This document shows, in pieces, positions 1 through 5,740 of a stretch of 6,835 bases of DNA. Location of the stretch: assembly GCA_020346825.1 (NCBI GenBank), contig CP070791.1, positions 283,104 through 289,938 of the forward strand. Direction: 5' to 3'. The notes below the pieces were generated by a model that had not been told where the DNA came from, did no database searches, and saw nothing but the letters and a program-made list of their open reading frames with translations. A program made the translations under genes and the position numbers. Origin of the DNA: Candidatus Bathyarchaeota archaeon. Its GTDB lineage: Archaea; Thermoproteota; Bathyarchaeia; Bathyarchaeales; Bathyarchaeaceae. How positions within the stretch are numbered: the stretch's first letter is position 1; every line of letters begins with the position of its first letter.

Positions 1-323
1 ATCCAGTGCGCTTTTTCCTTAGAAACTATTGTTTCAGCGTTTTTTCTTGCCACGTTGACTGCTACTTTATCCACATCGATCCCAAAGGTTTCTCTCGCCC
101 CCAGAAAAGCTGCGCCTATGGCGAATCTCCCTGTGCCACAACCTAAATCTACAACAGTCTTGTTGATGATGTCGTTGTGAACGTATGTGGCCACGAAGAG
201 TATTTCCGCAGCGACTCGCGAAGAAATTGTGTATTGTTCAAGGTGGACCTGAGGCATCGGGTGGGATTCAATCTTTGAAATCGCTTTTTCCAGATCTAGT
301 TTTCGAACCAGCCTTTTCTGCAT
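1..323 (-). CDS. METTL5-like N6-adenine rRNA methyltransferase (3' end cut by window edge)
   Basis: Class I SAM-dependent methyltransferase of the METTL5/COG2263 type. In eukaryotes METTL5 methylates one adenine of small-subunit rRNA; the archaeal substrate is presumed similar. The frame starts at ATG 323-321 and gives 107 codons before leaving the window. Visible features are LEQY at residues 28-31, typical of the N-terminal substrate-side region of this family, then SAM motif I DLGCGTG at 59-65 followed by FAIGA, and the acidic motif II GIDVD at 81-85. The catalytic NPPF-type motif should lie about 20-30 residues beyond the left edge and cannot be checked. The gene overlaps the end of dph2 by 28 nt in another frame, so the two are probably translationally coupled. 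A weak GGGAAG lies just upstream of the ATG. The identity is well supported by motif order, the rRNA target is inferred from the family. Confidence 0.85.
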   Translation of the reverse strand, partial: MQKRLVRKLDLEKAISKIESHPMPQVHLEQYTISSRVAAEILFVATYVHNDIINKTVVDLGCGTGRFAIGAAFLGARETFGIDVDKVAVNVARKNAETIVSKEKAHW

Positions 324-1309
324 AGTTCTTCCCAGTCCAGCTCTCCCAGCATCACAAGTGCTTCGCTAAGGGAGATAATTGGCCTAAGAAACTTCGGCGT
401 ATCTTCTAGGGAAAGTCGTGGGCAAGCAGTGTTCACAAATGCATCTATGTTGGGGAACTGCATGAGCGCGTTAGATGTGATTTCTCTAAGCGCAAACAAG
501 GTAGCCTTTCTGCCACTTTTCTGGAGTTTCCCTTTAATTTTCACGGCTTTCTTGATCTTCTTCTGTCCACTTTTCAAGCCTATCAAGACTCCAAAGTTCT
601 CCGCCCTTTTTCCTTCAGAGATATTCGCCCATCGCTGTTTAAGTATCTTTGAAACTTCGTCGCGAACAGAATACGCTCTTTTTTCGTAGGGATCAGCAAT
701 TATCGTCGGCTTTGCCGTAGCTAACGCCACCCCTATAGCGTGAAAACTGCCTCCTCCAATGAAGAGAAAAGCTTCAACCTCTTCTGAAACTGATCGGGCG
801 TTGCTAAAATTACAGCCGATCACCTGTCCAGGATATTTAACTAGACCAGCATCTCCGATTGCAACGATTTTTCCGGCTTTGAGAAGTAAAATTTCTGCTT
901 CATCGAGTTTGTGGACGTTTTGAACCGTCGCTACTAAACCGACGCTACTCCAAGGTTCAAGGAGAGATATCGCTTTCTCTACTGCCTCTTTAACGCTGAT
1001 TTTCGCCCTTGCCTCCACGTAAATTGTTGGCACTCTTTCCAGTTTGGTTTGTGGAATGTGCCCATAATGGACTATGAGATCCGCGCCTAGACTTTCAGCG
1101 TCAGATAGGGCTAAGTCACAGGCGCCGTAACATGGATCAGCAGAAACTATCGCGAGGGCTCCAGCGTCTTCGATGATGGTTGCGAGGCGAGGCCCCTAGG
1201 CTTTTAATCCTTCAGGAAGCTGCACCAAGACGATTTTGGCCTTCCGTTTGCCTATTTCTTTCTTCAGTCTTTCCTCTTCAAGGTCAAAAGACGTTGTTTT
1301 CATCTGCAT
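296..1309 (-). CDS. dph2: Diphthamide synthase Dph2, interrupted by an in-frame amber codon
   Basis: Archaeal Dph2 is a non-canonical radical SAM enzyme. It moves the 3-amino-3-carboxypropyl group of SAM onto a histidine of EF-2, the first step of diphthamide synthesis. From ATG 1309 the frame gives 337 codons, the usual archaeal length. The N-terminal LPEGLK (31-36), DPCYGACDLA (58-67) and YVEAR motifs are present. The three [4Fe-4S] ligands expected from Pyrococcus Dph2 are visible as C64 (YGAC), C166 (GCNFSNA) and C296 (NTACPR), and FIGGGSFHA lies between the last two. Codon 38 (1196-1198) is TAG in the same frame, with family-like sequence on both sides and no other lesion. The open part is often read from GTG 1033-1031. 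That GTG is really the valine of VPTIYVEAR, and starting there would lose the first cluster cysteine. A GGTG (1319-1322) sits 9 nt before the ATG. The gene is divergent from ppsA and overlaps the methyltransferase downstream. It could be a fresh pseudogene, a recoded gene or a base error. Confidence 0.85.
1196..1198 (-). other. In-frame TAG at codon 38 of dph2
   Basis: Reading down the minus strand, the codons are AAA GCC TAG GGG CCT CGC. They follow LPEGLK and precede the helix that leads to DPCYGACD, and the frame is the same on both sides, so this is a single-codon change and not a frameshift. One base change would restore Gln, Lys, Glu, Ser, Leu, Trp or Tyr. The gene's own terminator is also TAG (296-298), and reading through that one gives no family-like extension. 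This argues mildly against TAG being a general sense codon here. Confidence 0.9.
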
Positions 1310-1430
1310 TTACCACTGCACCGTGAGGGGGATTATCAAAGGGGTTACAGGTGAAAGCTTATCCGATCGATTTAATAAACTTATTTTAGGCTATTAAAAT
1401 TTAATAATAGTGAACTAGGAGTTGTGAAAC
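1310..1430. promoter_or_regulatory. Divergent promoter region between dph2 and ppsA
   Basis: This 121-nt spacer holds the only outward-facing gene pair in the window. An A/T element at 1371-1379 (TTTAATAAA on plus, TTTATTAAA on minus) resembles an archaeal TATA box in both directions. A start site about 25 nt away would fall near 1403 for ppsA and near 1347 for dph2, leaving short leaders of roughly 28 and 38 nt. A second A/T-rich stretch lies at 1392-1409. AGGAG at 1417-1421 is 9 nt before the TTG start of ppsA. I see no clear inverted-repeat operator. The sites are inferred from base pattern only. Confidence 0.4.
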
Positions 1431-4055
1431 TTGGTTTCAATAAAAACAAATGACAATAATTTAATTGTTGGTGTGGAAGAAGCTATTGCCGCTGATGGAA
1501 AATATACTGGAGGAAAAGGATCGAGTTTAGCTAAGTTATTTAGTATATTAGGAAAAGATAATGTACCTTATGCTATAATGCTCACCACAGAATTGGCAAA
1601 GGTATTACTTAATGATGAGAACGTTGTAAAACTAGTTAAACAATTAGATGAAGCATTAGCTAAGAACAATGAAGAAGAAGCTAGGAAGATTGCCAGCAAA
1701 ATAAGAAATTTTATCGAAAACATGAGGACTCAACCAAAACTTATCAGAACATTAGAGAAAAGAATCGAGATGATGAAGAAGAAGGTTGGGAAGAATAGGA
1801 ATAGAGTTGCTGTCAGGAGTTCTGGTATTACTGAAGACATGGCTACTGCTGCTTTTGCCGGTCAGTTTGAGACTTACCTCAATGTTCCCTTAGATTCTTC
1901 TAGTGTGGTCAAATACGCGTTAAAATGTATTGCTTCCGCTTTTGGTTGGAGGGTTATCGATTACAGACAAGATTTACGTAGGAAAAAAATTCTAGAGATG
2001 TCAGAATATGAATTACTCGAAAAAGGATTAATATCTGTTATCGTTCAAGTCATGGTTGATTCGGAAAAGGCTGGTGTAGCTTTCTCCATAGACCCCGATA
2101 CTGGCAACCGCAACGTTGGGGTAGTTCAAGCAGTCTATGGCCTGGGAGAATTGATAGTACAAGGAACGGAAACTGCTTCATGGACTGCCTTCGTTAAAGA
2201 ACCTGAAGTTAAAGTACTTGGAACAATTCCACCTAAAGGTCCTCAAAAAGAAATGTTGGTTTATGATCAAAAGACTAAGAATAATCGTACAGTTCCTATA
2301 GGTTCGCGTGATCCTAGAGTTCTCACGTTTGATGAAGCACAGCAAGTCGCTAGGCACACCACAACTATAGAAAAAAATTACAAAAAACCGATGGATATAG
2401 AGTATGCTGTTGAGAACGGTAAAGTTTACATAACACAAGCGAGACCGGAGACTGTTCATACCACGAGAACCGTTCTGACTCTTTTCAAACTCAAAGAAAA
2501 ACCAAAAACAAATCCGATTTACGTCGGCATATCCGTCGGTACGAAAATTGCGTCAGGTTCTGTTTTGAAAGCAAAAGATCATGAGGAAGCTAGGAAAGAA
2601 GTTACGACATACAATAAGAAAGGCGTGAAACCGATGCTTGTTACATCAATGACTTCACCGGATTGGGAAGTTGTCATGAGTCTTGAAAAAGTATCAGCGA
2701 TAATTTGTGAAAGAGGAAATAGGACATCTCACGCTGCAATAGTCTCTAGAGAAAGGGGCATACCCTGTGCGGTAGGTGTTATAGGTGCACTCGACCTTGA
2801 AAACGGAGAAAAGATCACTCTCGATTGTTCAGATGGGGTAGCAAAGATATTTGAAGGTGAGACACCCTTTGAGGTTCAGGAAGTAGAGTTGGAGGAGATT
2901 CCAAAAACAGCTACTAAGGTTATGGTGAACATTGGCAGCCCTGCTGAGGCTTTACACGTGAGTCAATTACCTTCTCAAGGTAGTTCTCTTGTCCGCATCG
3001 AATTCATCGTTTCAAGTGCGGAGTTACATCCCGTTTTTGCTTTAAGGGCCGATCAGCTTGGTCCGGATAGATGGGCTGATGATATCAAGAAGAAATATCC
3101 ATTCATCGAATCGTTATCTGATGAATATGTTGAAAGGTTAAAGACGGGTATAGCAGTTATTGCTGGCGCATTCAAACCACGTAATATTATAGTGAGATTT
3201 TCTGACTTCAAGACGAACGAGTACGGCTCCTTGCCTGGAGCTGTTTATTATGAGATTAAATGCGAATGTGGTGAAAGTATATCAATTAAACCACAGGAAA
3301 AATGTCCGATCTGTGGGTCGAAGAAAATAGGAACTAAGAAGATAGAGTTAGAGTTCACTGAGAATAATCCCATGCTTGGATTCAGGGGCGCATCCAGATA
3401 TGTGGATGACTCTTTCCGCAAAGCTTACGAGTTGGAACTTAAAGCTTTTACAGAATTATACAAGATGGGCTTAACCAATTCAATTCCGATGGTTCCGTTT
3501 GTTAGAACGACCGTCGAGGCAGAAAAAGTAACCAAACAAATAAAAGATGCGTTCCAAAAAGCGGGACTAAAAATACCTGACATCATCTTCATGGCTGAAG
3601 TTCCAAGTATCTGTATTATTCCGAAAGAATTCTCTAAGTATTGCGATGGTTTCAGTATTGGAAGCAACGACCTGACACAACTCACACTTGGAATAGATCG
3701 TGATAGTGCGAAAATCGCCTGGGAGTTTGATGAATCCAATCCTGCTGTAATGAGATCTATCGAAATGCTGTGTGAAGGCGCGCACTCGATGAATCCAACA
3801 AGAACTGTGGGCATATGCGGACAGGCGCCTAGTGACTTGGGAAGAGAGTTCATAAAATTCTTGACGATACATCTTGACTCGATCGGTGTTAATCGAGATA
3901 AAGTTGTCGAGACTCTGCTTTTGGTAAAGAAGATTGAGGATGAGTTGAGAGAAGTTGTTGAGAAGAATAAAAAAGATTACGCGAAGATAGCAAACGAGTT
4001 GGGAATAACTGAGATTAGCTCAAAGTACTTGATCAAGAAACTGTCTGCTGCTTAA
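1431..4055 (+). CDS. ppsA: Phosphoenolpyruvate synthase (pyruvate, water dikinase) with zinc-ribbon insert
   Basis: PpsA makes PEP from pyruvate and ATP, releasing AMP and phosphate. It is the entry step of gluconeogenesis in the cytoplasm. All three domains are visible in the 874 residues. The ATP-grasp domain covers about 20-345, with GGKGSSLAKL at 27-36, VRSSGITEDMATAAFAGQ at 128-145 and ITQARPET at 334-341. The swivelling phosphohistidine domain covers about 365-475, with RGNRTSHAAIVSRERGIP at 428-445 and H434 as the phosphorylated histidine. The PEP/pyruvate TIM barrel covers about 495-830, with NPMLGFRGASRY at 646-657, SIGSNDLTQLTLGIDRDS at 742-759 and GICGQAPSD at 794-802 including C796. 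Two features are unusual. C611, C613, C625 and C628 form a CxC-x11-CxxC zinc-ribbon-like insert where Escherichia coli PpsA has only a short loop. There is also a charged tail of about 45 residues beyond the usual end. The start is TTG, fixed by a TGA at 1425-1427 in the same frame upstream and by AGGAG at 1417-1421. The gene, especially its first third, looks more A/T-rich than its neighbours. Confidence 0.96.
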   Translation: MVSIKTNDNNLIVGVEEAIAADGKYTGGKGSSLAKLFSILGKDNVPYAIMLTTELAKVLLNDENVVKLVKQLDEALAKNNEEEARKIASKIRNFIENMRTQPKLIRTLEKRIEMMKKKVGKNRNRVAVRSSGITEDMATAAFAGQFETYLNVPLDSSSVVKYALKCIASAFGWRVIDYRQDLRRKKILEMSEYELLEKGLISVIVQVMVDSEKAGVAFSIDPDTGNRNVGVVQAVYGLGELIVQGTETASWTAFVKEPEVKVLGTIPPKGPQKEMLVYDQKTKNNRTVPIGSRDPRVLTFDEAQQVARHTTTIEKNYKKPMDIEYAVENGKVYITQARPETVHTTRTVLTLFKLKEKPKTNPIYVGISVGTKIASGSVLKAKDHEEARKEVTTYNKKGVKPMLVTSMTSPDWEVVMSLEKVSAIICERGNRTSHAAIVSRERGIPCAVGVIGALDLENGEKITLDCSDGVAKIFEGETPFEVQEVELEEIPKTATKVMVNIGSPAEALHVSQLPSQGSSLVRIEFIVSSAELHPVFALRADQLGPDRWADDIKKKYPFIESLSDEYVERLKTGIAVIAGAFKPRNIIVRFSDFKTNEYGSLPGAVYYEIKCECGESISIKPQEKCPICGSKKIGTKKIELEFTENNPMLGFRGASRYVDDSFRKAYELELKAFTELYKMGLTNSIPMVPFVRTTVEAEKVTKQIKDAFQKAGLKIPDIIFMAEVPSICIIPKEFSKYCDGFSIGSNDLTQLTLGIDRDSAKIAWEFDESNPAVMRSIEMLCEGAHSMNPTRTVGICGQAPSDLGREFIKFLTIHLDSIGVNRDKVVETLLLVKKIEDELREVVEKNKKDYAKIANELGITEISSKYLIKKLSAA

Positions 4056-4063
4056 ATTCAAAG

Positions 4064-4561
4064 TTAGTCTCCAATTTTTTCAATAGCTATTCGGCAAGGT
4101 GTGGGTAGTTTAGCTCCTCCCCGCTTCAAGGCCTCCTTTGCGACTTCGAGGCCATCCTTATTCACGTTAACCATTATGACCGGCTGGTTTGATTTCACTC
4201 GTGCGGCGGTTCCCACGGGTTTACCAAAGGCCGCTCTCATGCCATCTTGAAGTCGGTCTGCGTGTGCCCCAAAAATCATTTTGTTTTCACGGAGCACGAC
4301 ATGGGGATATGGTAGAATTCGCAAAAGGTAGCTGCTCCCCAATTTTTCTGAAAGTAAGCGATTGGTTGCTACGCGCGCTGCTTCCAAGGCATTGTGTTGG
4401 ATTTGGACTTCCTTCCGGGATACTAAGAGCGCTTGATATTCAAAACTGCCTGTAGAATCGCCCATGGTGAATTTTGTAATTTTGGGTGAGGGAGAACCGC
4501 GCATGTATTTCTTACGTGTGTAGGACTGCCCCTTTGCTTTCCTATAGTTGCGCGCCCGCAT
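4064..4561 (-). CDS. rpl10e: 50S ribosomal protein L10e (uL16 family)
   Basis: This is the archaeal/eukaryotic L10e form of uL16, a large-subunit protein near the tRNA-binding cleft and the 5S rRNA side of the ribosome. The protein is basic, about 165 residues, the normal family length. Recognisable stretches are the N-terminal RNYRKAKGQSYTRKKYMRG, then SPKITKFTMGD, the LRILPYPHVVLRENK segment, and GADRLQ-like and GMRAAFGKPVGTAARV segments towards the C-terminus. I chose ATG 4561 as the start. GGTGA at 4573-4577 is placed about right for it, whereas the longer in-frame GTG at 4576 lies inside that ribosome-binding site and would add five residues with no family support. The gene is last in the leftward string, 100 nt after the dCTP deaminase-like gene, and has its own promoter-like element. 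It converges on ppsA with only 8 nt between the stop codons. Confidence 0.95.
   Translation of the reverse strand: MRARNYRKAKGQSYTRKKYMRGSPSPKITKFTMGDSTGSFEYQALLVSRKEVQIQHNALEAARVATNRLLSEKLGSSYLLRILPYPHVVLRENKMIFGAHADRLQDGMRAAFGKPVGTAARVKSNQPVIMVNVNKDGLEVAKEALKRGGAKLPTPCRIAIEKIGD
4075..4080 (+). terminator. Possible T-run terminator of ppsA
   Basis: Six consecutive T residues lie 19 nt after the ppsA stop codon on the plus strand, inside the 3' end of the convergent rpl10e gene. Archaeal RNA polymerase can terminate at such U-tracts without a hairpin. The run is short and also encodes part of L10e, so this is a weak call. Confidence 0.25.
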
Positions 4562-4606
4562 GATTTTAGTTCTCACCAGCCAGTAACCATGATATTTTTG
4601 CCTTAG

Positions 4607-4614
4607 TTAATAAA
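4607..4614 (-). promoter_or_regulatory. Putative TATA box of rpl10e
   Basis: TTTATTAA on the minus strand lies in the 100-nt gap upstream of rpl10e. Initiation about 25 nt downstream would fall near 4585, giving a leader of about 24 nt that includes GGTGA (4573-4577). Together with the T-tract upstream, this suggests rpl10e is transcribed at least partly on its own. Inferred from position and base pattern. Confidence 0.35.
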
Positions 4615-4654
4615 CCATTCCTCATGGAAAGGTTTGACTTCGAGTCCGAATCAT

Positions 4655-4664
4655 AAAAACAAAA
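4655..4664 (-). terminator. T-rich terminator after the dCTP deaminase-like gene
   Basis: On the minus strand, 13 nt after the TGA stop (4678-4680), there are two T runs of four and five bases separated by one G. This fits an archaeal intrinsic U-tract terminator without a hairpin. It separates the upstream leftward genes from rpl10e. Confidence 0.4.
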
Positions 4665-4677
4665 GCTCTTACAATTT

Positions 4678-5193
4678 TCAGGGTGTTTCATTTTTGAACC
4701 AGGTTTTGGCCAGTTCTTCAAAGTTTGGAAAAGCTTTTTTCAGGATTGGCAGGTACATTTTCTTCTCGTCTTCGGTTACGTATTGGAACTGATATGGCCC
4801 AATGTACGGAGCTGGTTTGCCTTCCCTAGTCTCGAACTCGATGTGCATGAAGGGTGTTTCTCTCTTAATAGTTATTGGTTGTCTATCGTTGTTAAGATTG
4901 ACGAGTTCCAAAGCTAGTCTTCCAATGAAGCCGCTGTGAACCTTTGCGGCGTTAAGGAAGGATAATCCTCTTCTTCCATACTTGCTCTTAGCTGTTAGAT
5001 GAGCCACGTAGTTCGGCGGCGTATATACAACTTCATAAGAAATGAGGTTTCTATGCTCCAAATATTGCAGTGTGGTTTCTTCTTTTACAGTTAGGATATA
5101 ACTATCACCATCTAGGAAGCGGTAGTCGAAGGGGTAGACTATTTTGTACTTTTCGATAAGCTCTATAAGCTTGTCTCTGCCGAGAATACACAT
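4678..5193 (-). CDS. Divergent dCTP deaminase / dUTPase-fold protein
   Basis: This 171-residue protein is of the trimeric dCTP deaminase/dUTPase superfamily, which normally turns dCTP into dUTP (or dUMP) in pyrimidine nucleotide metabolism. From ATG 5193, the N-terminus MCILGRDKLIELIE matches the MILSDRDI-type opening. The core aligns as KSKYGRRGL with the family RSSLxRxGL, and AAKVHSGFIGRLALEL with the family AxxIDPGFxGxxxLEL. PYIGPYQFQ near the end recalls the family YxGxYQxQ. The proposed catalytic Glu (E96; E138 in E. coli Dcd) and one Arg (R74) are kept. The usual motif-III Asp is a His (H86), the first Arg is Lys (K69) and the second Ser is Lys (K71). The N-terminal QPSSIDLRLG motif is reduced to DGDSYILTV. 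It may therefore have altered chemistry, bind nucleotides only, or be regulatory. AAGGTGA at 5202-5208 sits 8 nt before this ATG; the longer GTG start at 5205 lies within it. A decayed acetyltransferase gene lies just upstream. Confidence 0.8.
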   Translation of the reverse strand: MCILGRDKLIELIEKYKIVYPFDYRFLDGDSYILTVKEETTLQYLEHRNLISYEVVYTPPNYVAHLTAKSKYGRRGLSFLNAAKVHSGFIGRLALELVNLNNDRQPITIKRETPFMHIEFETREGKPAPYIGPYQFQYVTEDEKKMYLPILKKAFPNFEELAKTWFKNETP

Positions 5194-5201
5194 GTTATTC
5201 T

Positions 5202-5208
5202 TCACCTT
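5202..5208 (-). promoter_or_regulatory. Ribosome-binding site that fixes the dCTP deaminase-like start
   Basis: AAGGTGA on the minus strand lies 8 nt upstream of ATG 5193. The in-frame GTG at 5203-5205 is part of this site, so the longer 175-residue reading is unlikely. The same arrangement, a GTG inside GGTGA followed by an ATG about 11 nt on, occurs in front of rpl10e. Confidence 0.6.
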
Positions 5209-5233
5209 GCCCTAGCAATACTAAGTCGTTCAT

Positions 5234-5732
5234 TTATACTTCTTTTGGACGTACTTTTCTAACGTGTTCCAACGTCAAATATCCCTTGGGGAAGCCGTGC
5301 TCCCTATATAATCGTATCGCTCTCTCGTTGTTCTTTCCAGTGGCTATATGGAGTTCCACAATTCCGGTTTTGTCGGTTTGCCTGATCGCTTCTTCTGGCA
5401 ATCTAGAACCGACCCTTTAGCTTGGTGATCTTAGTGAACCAAAAGAGGATTAATTATAGCCGCGTTCCGTTTCTCGAGCACGCAGAACAACATAATTGAT
5501 TAAACACATTACCTTGTTATCTAATCTAGTCACTAGCAGAACATAGGTCTTCTTTGCCCAAATTGCCCCTATGGTTCTCTCAGCCCAAACTACATCCTGT
5601 AAATAACAGGTTTTCAAGACTTCAATGAGGTTTTTGACATACCCGTTTATAGTCTCCGGAATAACTAAATCATTTACGCTTTTTATGATCTACTCATCGA
5701 AAGGGTTGAAACAGGATCAATGCTTTAGGCAT
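5234..5732 (-). pseudogene. Decayed GNAT-family (RimI-like) N-acetyltransferase
   Basis: No single frame covers this roughly 500-nt stretch, but joining frames gives a GNAT acetyltransferase of about 165 residues, the usual size. These enzymes move acetyl from acetyl-CoA to amines such as protein N-termini. The C-terminal part (5413-5234, ending in TAA) reads VGSRLPEEAIRQ, then VELHIATGKNNERAIRLYR, EHGF and a basic tail, which is the characteristic RimI-like end. Just before it, in another frame, come INPLLVH, then TAA (5431-5433), then DHQAKG. Across the frame break this makes the acetyl-CoA loop QAKGVG. A third frame (5689 to about 5461) encodes TYVLLVTRLDNKVM and NYVVLRARETERG, the expected central strands. 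Further upstream a TAG (5690-5692) and another shift separate it from a possible start at ATG 5732. The lesions counted are frameshifts near 5413 and 5461, a TAA, and probably a TAG plus a shift at the 5' end. It lies 8 nt after the ksgA stop, so it was probably part of the same transcript. Confidence 0.75.
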
Positions 5733-5740
5733 ATGGCGGA

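Noticed and set aside
429..689. An 86-residue plus-strand open frame opposite dph2.
   Set aside because: It is antisense to conserved Dph2 sequence; its hydrophobic character comes from the complement of a Lys-rich segment.
3425..3872. Open frames of 142 and 101 residues antisense to ppsA.
   Set aside because: They lie opposite strongly conserved catalytic-barrel sequence of PpsA, have no recognisable domains and look like codon-bias shadows.
4636..4648. A tRNA T-loop-like string (TTCGAGTCC) on the plus strand in the gap upstream of rpl10e.
   Set aside because: The flanking bases do not form a T-stem, and there is no acceptor stem, anticodon arm or D-arm nearby.
5195..5233. A 12-codon ATG-to-TAA reading just upstream of the dCTP deaminase-like gene, which could be a leader peptide.
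   Set aside because: It has no ribosome-binding site, runs through the Shine-Dalgarno of the next gene and has no notable residue pattern; chance is the simpler explanation.
5453..5689. Central part of the GNAT remnant considered as an independent small protein gene.
   Set aside because: It has no start codon near its beginning, and its sequence continues across frame breaks into recognisable acetyltransferase motifs, so a broken gene explains it better.
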